In this document: piece by piece, positions 1 to 7,863 of the stretch
How positions within the stretch are numbered: the stretch's first letter is position 1
Layout: the number at the start of each line of letters is the position of its first letter
From: Candidatus Acidiferrales bacterium
GTDB lineage: Bacteria; Bacteroidota; Ignavibacteria; Kryptoniales; JAKASW01
Length of the DNA stretch: 64,000 nucleotides
Assembly (NCBI GenBank): GCA_035515795.1
Contig: DATJAY010000035.1
Coordinates: 1 to 64,000 of the forward strand
Direction of reading: 5' to 3'
Position numbers and translations under genes: made by a program
Notes under the pieces: model-generated
Seen by the model: the letters and a program-made list of their open reading frames with translations, nothing else
Databases searched by the model: none
What the model was told of the DNA's origin: nothing

Positions 1-5
1 GTGTA

Positions 6-52
6 TTGTTAATTAGAGTTTATTAACAAGTGAAAGTGGACAGACCACTTTC
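6..52. repeat. Two perfect inverted repeats upstream of the AAA+ activator
   Basis: TTGTTAAT (6-13) pairs with ATTAACAA (22-29), and GAAAGTGG (32-39) pairs with CCACTTTC (45-52) around a 5-nt loop. Both have 8-bp perfect arms. They could be operator dyads or RNA hairpins. Nothing in the sequence tells which; no U-run follows, so they are not plain terminators. Confidence 0.6.
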
Positions 53-131
53 AGAAAGGAAGAATATTGTGGCAACATGTAGATATTTCAACCTGGAGAA
101 TGCAAATAAATGAGCATCCCCATGCTCATAA

Positions 132-175
132 GTGGCAGAGCGAACCACCCTGCCACGCCTCTCAGCAGTGAGAGG
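132..175. repeat. Tandem hairpins in the leader of the AAA+ activator
   Basis: GTGGCAG (132-138) pairs with CTGCCAC (150-156). Two bases later CCTCTCA (158-164) pairs with TGAGAGG (169-175) around the loop GCAG. With the two dyads at 6-52, four perfect inverted repeats lie in the 180 nt before the gene at 262. The remaining stretch to the start codon shows no other feature. Confidence 0.6.
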
Positions 176-261
176 AAGCGTTCAAGTATCAATCTAAATG
201 TATTAGTAATGTATGCGTTCGAGTTAAGTAAAGATTTCAACGGGACGGTGAGGGTAATCCT

Positions 262-1257
262 ATGAATAACAGAGATTTCCCTGATCCGCTATTCATATCA
301 AACAACAAGATTATGCAAGAGAGAATTAGACTCATAGAAACATATGCAAAAGCTCCATCTGTCAAGGTGGTTTTATTGCTTGGAGAACCAGGAACCGGCA
401 AGGAATACTTTGCCAGGCACTTCAAGGAACTTAGTCCGCGAAGAAACGATCCATTCGTCACAATCAATATGTCAGCCATTCCCGATACTATGTTTGAGAG
501 TGAACTCTACGGCCATGCCAGAGGTGCTTTCACAGGAGCCATCGGTATACGCAAAGGTCACGTGGAAGCTGCTTCTGAAGGCATCATCTTCATGGATGAG
601 GTGGAAGCACTCAACCAAGCAAGCCAGGCAAAACTACTACGATTAATCGAGTATGGGGACTACTTTCAGGTTGGATCCGACGAACCGAAAACGACTCGAG
701 CACAATTCGTCGTCGCGATGAACAAAAATCCGGAAAATCTACTCCACGATGGTAAGTTGCGCCGAGATTTCCATGACCGGATCAAACGTCATGTAATCAA
801 ACTTCTACCCCTTAAAGACAGGCGAGAAGATATTCCGCTCCTAGCAGAACATCTTCTTAATTGGTATGCAGCTAAGAACGGCAAAACCAAATTGACAAAG
901 ATCTCTGAATGCCTTCTCGACATACTTGTCCAGTACGATTGGCCAGGTAACGTTCGAGAACTCGCGGGAGTAATAGAAGATGCCGTGATCTTCTCTGGTG
1001 ACGAAGCAGTCATTCTCGACAAAATCCGTATTCCAACAGAAGACGTTGAGCCATTCACCAGTCCGGTTTTAGGTAAAGATGCTCTGCCGGTAAATGGGAC
1101 TGCACTTAGTCTAAGAGAGGAAGAGAAACATCGGCGGATCACCCGGATTCGCTCGACATTAGCTAAGAACGAAGGAAACGTATCAAAGTCTGCACTAGAA
1201 CTCGGTATGCCTCGAAGCACTCTCAATAGTATGATCAAAAGAAACAAGATAGCCTGA
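262..1257 (+). CDS. AAA+ sigma-54-type transcriptional activator without receiver domain
   Basis: This 331-residue protein is a bacterial enhancer-binding protein. Visible motifs are Walker A GEPGTGKE (residues 41-48), the sigma-54-contacting loop GAFTGA (88-93), Walker B IIFMDEV (108-114), an arginine-finger region RRDFHDRI near 168-174, sensor II WPGNVRE (227-233) and a Fis-type helix-turn-helix in the last 35 residues. The AAA+ domain begins almost at the N-terminus, so no receiver, GAF or PAS domain is present, as in PspF-like proteins. A purine-rich GGGACGGTGAGG precedes the ATG. By family knowledge it should remodel sigma-54 RNA polymerase closed complexes. Its targets are unknown; it lies in an integrative element, so local control of the next genes is possible. 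A hairpin-rich leader precedes it and a terminator follows at 1325. Confidence 0.92.
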   Translation: MNNRDFPDPLFISNNKIMQERIRLIETYAKAPSVKVVLLLGEPGTGKEYFARHFKELSPRRNDPFVTINMSAIPDTMFESELYGHARGAFTGAIGIRKGHVEAASEGIIFMDEVEALNQASQAKLLRLIEYGDYFQVGSDEPKTTRAQFVVAMNKNPENLLHDGKLRRDFHDRIKRHVIKLLPLKDRREDIPLLAEHLLNWYAAKNGKTKLTKISECLLDILVQYDWPGNVRELAGVIEDAVIFSGDEAVILDKIRIPTEDVEPFTSPVLGKDALPVNGTALSLREEEKHRRITRIRSTLAKNEGNVSKSALELGMPRSTLNSMIKRNKIA

Positions 1258-1264
1258 CGAAGTA

Positions 1265-1303
1265 TCGTTATGTTGGCGAGAAATCAATAACGAAATGTCG
1301 CCA
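1265..1303 (+). other. Interleaved inverted repeats, possible pseudoknot
   Basis: TCGTTAT (1265-1271) can pair with ATAACGA (1287-1293), and TGGCGA (1274-1279) with TCGCCA (1298-1303). The two stems interleave, which is the topology of an H-type pseudoknot. It sits between the stop codon of the AAA+ gene and a terminator. Pairing is read directly; any function is inference. Confidence 0.4.
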
Positions 1304-1324
1304 CCATGGCATCTAATCTATCGA

Positions 1325-1349
1325 AAGCCCCTTCATTGGGGCTTTTTTT
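1325..1349 (+). terminator. Rho-independent terminator after the AAA+ gene
   Basis: The arms AAAGCCCC and GGGGCTTT flank a six-base loop (TTCATT), and the second arm runs into seven T residues. This should end transcripts of the gene at 262. The downstream stretch to 1490 shows no gene. Confidence 0.85.
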
Positions 1350-1490
1350 ATGGCACGCAATATGAGTTATCAATGCATATGTATATGAAATATCTAACGG
1401 GAAAGACAAGTTCAAAGCCTTCAGTGCCATCACAGACTGCCATGGTACAGAGGTCAATAAAAAGGCGGCCGGAAATAAGGATTAAACACA

Positions 1491-1913
1491 ATGGAACTAG
1501 AAACAGAGTTTAACAATCCACACCTAGCACGGATCAAGGAACACTTTGCTACGCGCGGTTACAGCATAACAGACGACGCTGAGAACGCTTTCACAGCTGA
1601 AAAAACCCGCCGCGACGAATCGATTTATATAATCATCTCCGAGGCGCCAGATCTGGATTCGATAAACGTGGAAATCTGCAGCGACCTGGGGGTCGAAACT
1701 AAATCTATCGGAGATCTGTGCCATCTTGTGAACCAACTTAACGAGAACAGCAGGACCTTTGTCTTCACTATTTCAATCGGCGAGGGTTGTGGGTTAATAG
1801 TGAAGCGTCTATACCTGAATTCTGTACTTGAGACAATTGATCCTGACGAGTTGGAACTTAAGACGATGTCAACTTTCATTCGGGCCCAAAGTCTCACAGA
1901 AATGGTTTCATGA
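1491..1913 (+). CDS. Small acidic protein, paralog of the 2599 gene
   Basis: No confident family name is available for this 140-residue protein. It has no signal peptide or membrane segment. Residues from LARIKEHF to the motif LCHLVNQLNE and on to KRLYLN align over almost the whole length with the protein at 2599-3099 (LTRIEQFF, LFHLVNHFNE, MRLYPY), so the two are diverged paralogs. The alternating strand/helix pattern and the helix HLVN-NE resemble YbjN/secretion-chaperone-like folds; that is a weak guess. The ATG follows a modest AAGGAT. It is in line with the next two genes and may be cotranscribed with them inside the integrative element. Confidence 0.7.
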   Translation: MELETEFNNPHLARIKEHFATRGYSITDDAENAFTAEKTRRDESIYIIISEAPDLDSINVEICSDLGVETKSIGDLCHLVNQLNENSRTFVFTISIGEGCGLIVKRLYLNSVLETIDPDELELKTMSTFIRAQSLTEMVS

Positions 1914-2077
1914 GATGTCTCCATCCCATCTGCATTGGAGTCCCTCCACCATTTCGGGGATTAAACTGGCCGATGATCCATTTAGCAAGTACTCTCCATC
2001 ACCATCTGTTAACGGTGGCCCCAGTTGGTGGGGGAGTGAAACCAATTTCAAAAGGCCGCCATCAATCATGGAGTTAC

Positions 2078-2425
2078 ATGAAACATTTAGTTATCAATCG
2101 TTATTTAGTCGACACAGTAGTTAAACCGGAACACCCAGCAGCTTTAGAAATGAAATTATTATTAGAAGACATGGCAAAAGAATATGGCGGAGAAGCTAAG
2201 AACTTTGAGATAATGAAACCCGGCGTTGCCAGCGTCGGAATCTCGACTGATGAAGCGTTGCAAAAGATCCAGGAAGAGTTCAAAGCAATGCCCAATGTTG
2301 ACGTTTCCATTGTAAGTCACGCTCAAATACAGCTGGAGCGGAACCGGGAACGTCAGCGAATGGTAGATGCGAAACGTGCCACGAAAGCGGCACATAAGAA
2401 ACCTGAAGAGGTTGGAAAGAAGTAA
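2078..2425 (+). CDS. Hypothetical protein, 115 aa
   Basis: This gene is not recognised. The frame is open from 1910, but the ATG at 2078 has GGAG five bases upstream and gives a compact protein, whereas translation upstream of it is low-complexity and overlaps the previous gene. The first 80 residues alternate strands and helices (an alpha/beta fold is likely); the last 30 (from RNRERQRM to VGKK) are strongly basic and helical, which suggests nucleic-acid contact or a flexible tail. It lies between two paralogous genes, 1491 and 2599, which hints at a three-gene functional unit. The 164 bases before it hold a G-rich stretch with a CACC/GGTG dyad and no clear terminator. Confidence 0.6.
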   Translation: MKHLVINRYLVDTVVKPEHPAALEMKLLLEDMAKEYGGEAKNFEIMKPGVASVGISTDEALQKIQEEFKAMPNVDVSIVSHAQIQLERNRERQRMVDAKRATKAAHKKPEEVGKK

Positions 2426-2440
2426 CAGGTTGCCCAATCA

Positions 2441-2464
2441 CCACCCGCTGGAAACGGCGGGTGG
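2441..2464 (+). repeat. Perfect 8-bp hairpin between two element genes
   Basis: CCACCCGC (2441-2448) pairs with GCGGGTGG (2457-2464) around an 8-nt loop. No T-run follows, so it is more likely an RNA-stabilising or partial-termination hairpin than a simple terminator. Confidence 0.6.
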
Positions 2465-2598
2465 CCTCGGGGCGATCTTCGAGAGAAAAAAACATGAAGT
2501 CAAACTTTAAAAACAGAGCAATACAACCCAAGACACTACCAGCTGCTGTGGTATCAAAGGCCAAATCAAAACAAAGCAGCGAAAACAAAGAGGTAACA

Positions 2599-3099
2599 AT
2601 GAAAAAAGCTAAGAAATCCAAAGGGAGACATTCTCCCGACACCAGCCTAACCCGAATCGAGCAATTCTTTAAGGCTCACGATCAAGCAATGATTCCTGAT
2701 GGAAAAGATGCCTTCAAGGTCGAAGACATCATCGAGGGCGAGGCAAAACTTAATTTCTATTTCAAGGACATCCTTAAGCAGAGATCGGTTCTAGTGATAG
2801 TTAAGAGCGACCAAGTTCACGCTGACAATGTACATATGGATTTGTTCCATCTTGTTAATCATTTTAACGAGTCGTCAATCCCGTTGAAATTCACTATCAA
2901 CGGATCAAACGGATCATTGCAACTCATGCGGCTCTATCCTTACGGGGATGTTAATTCTATGGACATCCATGAGATGGTCTTCCCGATGGCCCAAATCTAC
3001 GAGGAAGCCGAAGCCTTGGTGGACAAAGTCGCGAACGGCTTGTCGGTAGAAGAAACGCTACGCTCAGCCACGAATGAAGCACATGACGAACAAGGATAG
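2599..3099 (+). CDS. Small protein, paralog of the 1491 gene
   Basis: This 166-residue protein is homologous to the one at 1491-1913 along most of its length; the clearest shared block is HLVNHFNES followed by a beta-rich FTINGSN and an LYPYGD turn. An extra basic N-terminus (MKKAKKSKGR) and a C-terminal helical tail distinguish it. The start at 2599 is chosen because AAAGAGG lies five bases before it; an in-frame ATG at 2494 would add 35 basic residues and cannot be excluded. No enzyme motif is visible. A weak resemblance to YbjN/secretion-chaperone folds is noted only as a possibility. Confidence 0.65.
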   Translation: MKKAKKSKGRHSPDTSLTRIEQFFKAHDQAMIPDGKDAFKVEDIIEGEAKLNFYFKDILKQRSVLVIVKSDQVHADNVHMDLFHLVNHFNESSIPLKFTINGSNGSLQLMRLYPYGDVNSMDIHEMVFPMAQIYEEAEALVDKVANGLSVEETLRSATNEAHDEQG

Positions 3100-3173
3100 T
3101 AATCTAATTAAGTAGCCTGACGCCTGATCCGGCGACTGCAGCGTCGGGTCTGCTAGGCTAAGAGAAATTTATC

Positions 3174-4250
3174 GTGGTACAGGGAGTAACGAAACAAGTT
3201 TTGTGCGTATCTGATGTAGCACAATTCTTGGGTGTACCTGAAGCCGATGTGCTCGAACTAATCAAAAAGAAGTTGATACCTTTTGTGCAAATCGGCGAAA
3301 CATATCGATTTTATATGCCTGCCCTCCATGATTGGTTGATGGCAAAACCTTACCCTATAAATGATTCCATGATCAAAACCGCCATATCGGATATGCAATT
3401 CAAGAATTTCGCGGACAAATATTTGGAATTTGTTAAGGAGAACCGAGCTCCCAAGACTCTTGAGAATGCCGAGCGGGTAATAAGATTGGCGACTGAATTG
3501 TTCGGCGAAATAATTTTGGAGAAGATTTCATTAGAACACCTCCGCAGATATGTTGAAGAACGGAGAAAAAATGTGAGCACCGCGACTCTCAGTATCGATG
3601 TCCGAACATTGAAGGCCGCCATGCAACTGGCGGTAGAATGGGAATATCTTCAAGAGAATCCTTTCAAAAAGTTCAAGAACATTCGTCAGGAGCGGAGGGC
3701 TGTGAAATTCTTGAGCAGAGCTGATATGGATAAACTTCTCAGCGCAGTTCGGGAAGAATATCTCAAGAGGCTTTTCATCTTTGCTGTATTGACTTGCATG
3801 AGACGAGGAGAGATTGTCTTTTTGAGATGGGACGACGTTAATTTCGAACTGAGATTAATTAACATTCATCCTGCCGACGATCATCGGACAAAATTCAACA
3901 AGGAACGGTCAATCCCTATTTCTCCCCAAATTGAAGAGCTTCTGAAGTCCATTGAACATCGTGGACATTACGTGTTTGTGAATAACAAGGGCGAAAGGCT
4001 TCTGGAGGATTTCGTCACGAAAAGATTCAAAGCCTACTGCCGTGAAATTGGATTAGACGAATCCATTCACTTTCACTCTTTGCGAAAAACCGGCGCAAGT
4101 TGGTCGGCAGCAAATGGTGCCACACCTTTAGCAATCCGAGAATTGTTGGGGCACAGCTCAGTCAAAACGACCGAGATTTACTTGGGCGTCCCCTCTGATT
4201 CCGTTCGGGACGCTGTTGAAAGAATAAAGTTTAACACACCTGCCGAATAG
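3174..4250 (+). CDS. Tyrosine recombinase with N-terminal excisionase-like HTH
   Basis: The 358-residue protein is a site-specific recombinase. Residues 8-55 (CVSDVAQFLGVPEADVLELI, then IPFVQIGETYRF) look like a MerR/excisionase-type winged helix-turn-helix. Residues 75-170 form the SAM-like core-binding domain. The catalytic domain shows R210 (CMRRGEI), a basic hairpin K243 region, H301 and R304 (HSLRKTG), H327 (LLGHSS) and the nucleophile Y336 (TTEIYLG). The active set is therefore complete, although the residue after R304 is K instead of the usual H. The start is a GTG without a strong ribosome-binding site. It converges with a second recombinase 11 bases downstream. Fusion of an Xis-like domain to an integrase is unusual and may unite both directions of recombination in one protein. 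Confidence 0.88.
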   Translation: MVQGVTKQVLCVSDVAQFLGVPEADVLELIKKKLIPFVQIGETYRFYMPALHDWLMAKPYPINDSMIKTAISDMQFKNFADKYLEFVKENRAPKTLENAERVIRLATELFGEIILEKISLEHLRRYVEERRKNVSTATLSIDVRTLKAAMQLAVEWEYLQENPFKKFKNIRQERRAVKFLSRADMDKLLSAVREEYLKRLFIFAVLTCMRRGEIVFLRWDDVNFELRLINIHPADDHRTKFNKERSIPISPQIEELLKSIEHRGHYVFVNNKGERLLEDFVTKRFKAYCREIGLDESIHFHSLRKTGASWSAANGATPLAIRELLGHSSVKTTEIYLGVPSDSVRDAVERIKFNTPAE

Positions 4251-4261
4251 CATTCTGTCAA

Positions 4262-5251
4262 TCAAATATTCAAATCTAACTTTTCGACAACATCGTGCAT
4301 CTCAGAATTCTGCAAGTGGGCATATACTTCAGTGACCCGAGGCGAACTGTGTCCCAGCAACCTTTGCACCTGATATAACGAAACTCCTTTCTTTACGAGA
4401 AGACTTGCAAAGGTATGCCTGAGCGTGTGAAAGTGAACACCGGCCTTCATCTTCGCAACTCTTGCTGCCATTCTAAATGAACGACTGACATGATTATCCT
4501 GAGCGTGTCCTCCCCTTTTTCCTTTGAATACTAAACCTTCCCGATCTCTCTTATGCTCCAACATTCTGATAACAGTTTCGTTTAGAGGTACAACTCGCAC
4601 TTTTCCTGATTTTATATGATACACGGCACTGCTTCTTATGAGAACAGTCTTTCGGGCAAAATCCAGATCGTCCCACATAACGTTCAAGACTTCTCCCAGC
4701 CTTGCACCGGTCATTGCCGCGAAGATTACAATTTCCTTTAACCATTTATCATTTATGCAATCAATTAGTTTCTTCAATTCATCTTCTGTCAGATATACAG
4801 GAATCTTCTCTTGGATCCTCATTTCCTTCACGCCGTCGCAGGGATTTTCGCCTATGATTTTCCATCGCTTGAGGATGTTGAAGAATGCTTTGATTGTTCT
4901 CACGGCTTGATTAACAGTTTCAGCCTTTACTTCCTTTATCCTTTCGACCTTGTACTTTTCGATGAGCATATGAGTTACTCGGTTTACCGGAAGATCTCCA
5001 ATGATTCGGATAAGGCTTTTTATTGTGAAGTCATATATTTCTGAAGTACTTTTGGACAGGTTCGCCTTCACGAAAGGTTCAACCTCAACAAAGCACTCTG
5101 AGATAAGCTTCCCGTCTGGCTTGGTTTGCTTCAGGAAAACCTCGTAAGCCTGGGATTGAATTCTTGTTCCGGTGGTTCTCCAGACCCTTTTTCCGTTGAC
5201 GGTGCTGACAATGTGGTAGATTCCCGTTTTCGCGCGGATGAGAGTTGGCAT
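4262..5251 (-). CDS. Phage/ICE-type tyrosine integrase
   Basis: This 329-residue tyrosine recombinase has an N-terminal arm-binding-like region (1-50), a core-binding domain (55-145) and a catalytic domain with R184 (TGARLGEV), K217 (SGKVRVV), H275/R278 (HTLRHTFAS), H301 (LLGHSS) and Y310 (TEVYAHL). All catalytic residues are present. Its start codon is about 130 bases from the point where a tRNA-Asp gene is broken (5378/5379), the classical position of an integrase beside its attachment site. It is the best candidate for the enzyme that inserted the element. Confidence 0.92.
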   Translation of the reverse strand: MPTLIRAKTGIYHIVSTVNGKRVWRTTGTRIQSQAYEVFLKQTKPDGKLISECFVEVEPFVKANLSKSTSEIYDFTIKSLIRIIGDLPVNRVTHMLIEKYKVERIKEVKAETVNQAVRTIKAFFNILKRWKIIGENPCDGVKEMRIQEKIPVYLTEDELKKLIDCINDKWLKEIVIFAAMTGARLGEVLNVMWDDLDFARKTVLIRSSAVYHIKSGKVRVVPLNETVIRMLEHKRDREGLVFKGKRGGHAQDNHVSRSFRMAARVAKMKAGVHFHTLRHTFASLLVKKGVSLYQVQRLLGHSSPRVTEVYAHLQNSEMHDVVEKLDLNI

Positions 5252-5378
5252 GATCGCTCCTGTTCTTTTAGGCGATGTACCATCTTGTTCGGCAGGAGTT
5301 AGATAATACTGGCAGGTGTCGGAGCCAAAAGATGCGGGATTCTAATTATTTGAAGGGATTTCTGTTGTTCCCGTCCAA

Positions 5379-5418
5379 GTGACAGGCAGGCGCTCTAACC
5401 AAACTGAGCTACAACCCC
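5379..5418 (-). pseudogene. 5' half of tRNA-Asp(GTC), attachment-site remnant
   Basis: Read on the minus strand from 5418, the sequence gives acceptor strand GGGGTTG, D-arm GCTC/GAGC, anticodon 5' strand CCTGC and loop CTGTCAC with anticodon GTC. This matches tRNA-Asp positions 1 to 38. After 5379 similarity stops: TTGGA cannot pair with CCTGC and no T-arm follows. A promoter-like TTGATA and TTAAAT (16 bp apart) lies upstream on the host side. The break in the anticodon loop, next to an integrase, marks an integration junction. The bases 5252-5378 show no other feature. Confidence 0.8.
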
Positions 5419-5481
5419 ATTGGGACAACTAATTTAATCGCCCGCGTACGAATTATCAAGCTCATAAATCCCGGTTCAAAA

Positions 5482-7131
5482 TCAGGACAGATCTATCTTC
5501 AACGCCTTCATGCCAAAAGTGTAAGCTAAGAGGGCACAGGCCGCGGCAATCAATCCCAAAACCCAAACCCTTGACAAATCTACATGGAAATTTCCCCGTG
5601 AAGCGAAATAGAGAAATGTCTGATTGAACACAATCGAGCTCAATATGGTCATCATCCCGAGTGAAACGAGGAGTGAAACTGTTGCGCCGTGTGAGGATGA
5701 GATCCGAACGGCATCCGTTTCCTTATAATCCACAAATACCCCGCCGAATATCATTACCACGGACGGAAAAATTATTCCTCCAAACAACCCGTACAATGTG
5801 CTGAGTGGGATAAGCTGGCGGAAATTTTCGAACGGCGACGGCGACGCGTAACCGAGAACGGCGCCAATCAATGTCGAAATGATGATGCTCGGCAAAAGTT
5901 TGGAACAAAAAACCCGTCTTAAGTTTACCGGAGAGGATCGAAGAAGCCACATGCTTTCGCCTTCAAGGCTGAGCATTGGATATACAAATCTAACGGCGAG
6001 CGAGACGATAAGGAAACTATTGAATGCAAATATCAACGTAAACGCCGAAGTGACGATGAAATTATCCGGCAAAAAGATCCTCATTGCAAATAGATTGAAG
6101 AGAAATATACCTATCAGGATGATCAGCACTGTAAAATGAAATGTCTGGCTCGGTTCGCGGAGAAAGAGCAGCATGTCTTTACGAAGGAGCGAAATTGATC
6201 TGCAATTCCTTCCACCGTCGGCCGACGCGGCTGATTTTCTCACTTTTCTCTCGAAAAGCTTGTGACGCGCAATCCAGAACGCATCCTGATAATACTTATC
6301 CGCCAACTTGATCATTAAAACGAATAGACCGGCCGCTATGGCGCATACGATCAAAGCCGACGCCGCAGCTCCTATGAAATTCTTCGTGGTTGCGAAGTAG
6401 AAAAAATTTGCGGCCCAAAAACTCGGCGCAAAATAATCCGACTTCGGATCGAGCGATCCCAAATACCTATCGATGTGCGGATAATATTTCATCACGTCGG
6501 TGAATAGTTTGAACGGGTTATTCAGGCGAATGTACAAATAGGTGCCGCCCGCATAAAGCGCCGTCACCACAAGCACCGCTGCCCTGACCGAAATTTTTCT
6601 GGAAAATTTTAAAACGACCAGTAAGATGATCGAACCGATACACGCGGCCGAGAGTATCAACGGGAAGACTGCAAGAATTATTCCCAGTATTGCCACCAGA
6701 CCGTTATGAAAATATCCCGCATAGCCTGCGACGGCGGAAATAATAAGTATCGACATGAGCGCGGAGCTATACAGAAATGAATCGAGAAACTTCGAGACGA
6801 AAATCTGCACGGGCTCAATTGGAAGCGTATGAAGGAACTCCGCTTCCTTATTTCTAAATATCGTCGCGAAGGCAACGAGAATATTAGCCACGCTGATGAT
6901 GGCAAAAAAAACAAATAAGCTTAACGCAAGTAATCTGTGATAAAGAAATAGCCCGAGCTTAGCTTCCTTTATGACATATCCCGTGGCAAATTTCACGACT
7001 GCAAAAGTAAAATAAGCGAAGATCGAAAAAGTTATCACTGAAAATATCGACCTGAGCAGATGGTGGCTTATCCGCTCGCCGCCCTCGAGATAAAGGAGAC
7101 GCAGTTTTGTCTTTACGAGTTCTTTCAGCAT
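5482..7131 (-). CDS. ABC exporter permease
   Basis: This 549-residue membrane protein has about ten to twelve hydrophobic segments, beginning with one near residues 30-50, and a soluble linker near 275-310. It resembles large permeases of ABC-type exporters that work with a single ATPase. The ATPase gene ends 4 bases upstream (7136-7846), so the two are cotranscribed and should form one complex. The substrate cannot be read from the sequence; such pairs occur in export of peptides, drugs or lipids. Confidence 0.8.
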   Translation of the reverse strand: MLKELVKTKLRLLYLEGGERISHHLLRSIFSVITFSIFAYFTFAVVKFATGYVIKEAKLGLFLYHRLLALSLFVFFAIISVANILVAFATIFRNKEAEFLHTLPIEPVQIFVSKFLDSFLYSSALMSILIISAVAGYAGYFHNGLVAILGIILAVFPLILSAACIGSIILLVVLKFSRKISVRAAVLVVTALYAGGTYLYIRLNNPFKLFTDVMKYYPHIDRYLGSLDPKSDYFAPSFWAANFFYFATTKNFIGAAASALIVCAIAAGLFVLMIKLADKYYQDAFWIARHKLFERKVRKSAASADGGRNCRSISLLRKDMLLFLREPSQTFHFTVLIILIGIFLFNLFAMRIFLPDNFIVTSAFTLIFAFNSFLIVSLAVRFVYPMLSLEGESMWLLRSSPVNLRRVFCSKLLPSIIISTLIGAVLGYASPSPFENFRQLIPLSTLYGLFGGIIFPSVVMIFGGVFVDYKETDAVRISSSHGATVSLLVSLGMMTILSSIVFNQTFLYFASRGNFHVDLSRVWVLGLIAAACALLAYTFGMKALKIDLS

Positions 7132-7135
7132 TTTT

Positions 7136-7846
7136 TTACGAAGTCAGCTCGATGTACCTTTTCTCGAGATGCTCTGTGCCGTTGCCCGAGAATTCCTGCA
7201 TAGACCCCTCAAACACGAGCCTGCCTTTGTGAATAATTCCGACTCTGGTGCAAATATCTTTCGCGAGCGACAGCTGATGAGTCGTTACAAATACGGCAGC
7301 ACCATTCTGCGCTGCGAGTCTGGTCTGCGCTTTAAATGTCTCTGCTCCCCGTGGATCTAGTCCGACCATCGGTTCGTCAATAACTATGAGTTTAGGCCTG
7401 TGCATCATGGCTGCCGCCAGTATAAGCCGCTGCCTCATTCCCTGTGAATAGTCTTCAATTCTCTTGTTCAGCCATGGCAGCACCTCGAAGATCTCGGAAA
7501 CCCCTTTGACGCTTTTCATGGCATCTTCTTTTTCCATCCCATACAACCGCGCGACGAACAAAAGAAACTCCTGTCCGCTCAACTTCTCGTAAAGGAACGG
7601 CTGATCGGGAACATAGGAAAGATATTTCTTCGCTTCTCGCGGGAATTTATGCGCGTCGATGTCGTTTATTCTTACGATGCCCGAGGTCGGCTTGAGGAGT
7701 GTTGCAATCACTTTTATTGTCGTCGTTTTTCCTGCCCCGTTCGGACCGAGAAAACCGTATATTTCACCCGGTTCAATATTAAGAGAAAGATTTTCGACTG
7801 CAGTGAACGAGCCGAATTTCTTTGATAACGAATTCAGTTCAAGCAT
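7136..7846 (-). CDS. ABC exporter ATP-binding protein
   Basis: The 236-residue ATPase has Walker A GPNGAGKTTTIK (about residue 34), Q-loop YVPDQPF, signature YSQGMRQR, Walker B KLIVIDEP and switch His in VTTHQL. The D-loop GLDPRG is typical of CcmA/DrrA-type export ATPases. It is coupled to the permease gene with a 4-base gap. The der gene ends 17 bases upstream, so der may be cotranscribed. Confidence 0.95.
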   Translation of the reverse strand: MLELNSLSKKFGSFTAVENLSLNIEPGEIYGFLGPNGAGKTTTIKVIATLLKPTSGIVRINDIDAHKFPREAKKYLSYVPDQPFLYEKLSGQEFLLFVARLYGMEKEDAMKSVKGVSEIFEVLPWLNKRIEDYSQGMRQRLILAAAMMHRPKLIVIDEPMVGLDPRGAETFKAQTRLAAQNGAAVFVTTHQLSLAKDICTRVGIIHKGRLVFEGSMQEFSGNGTEHLEKRYIELTS

Positions 7847-7863
7847 GCGATGAATTTCTCATT

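Noticed and set aside
1351-1365. Possible sigma-54 promoter TGGCACG-N4-ATGA after the activator gene
   Set aside because: The -24 part is perfect, but the -12 part lacks the invariant GC (ATGA instead of TTGC), so it is not listed as a promoter.
3174-5251. Idea that one of the two recombinases is the integron integrase IntI
   Set aside because: Neither shows the extra IntI-specific insertion near the second catalytic box, and they lie 27 kb from the cassette array beside a tRNA target site.
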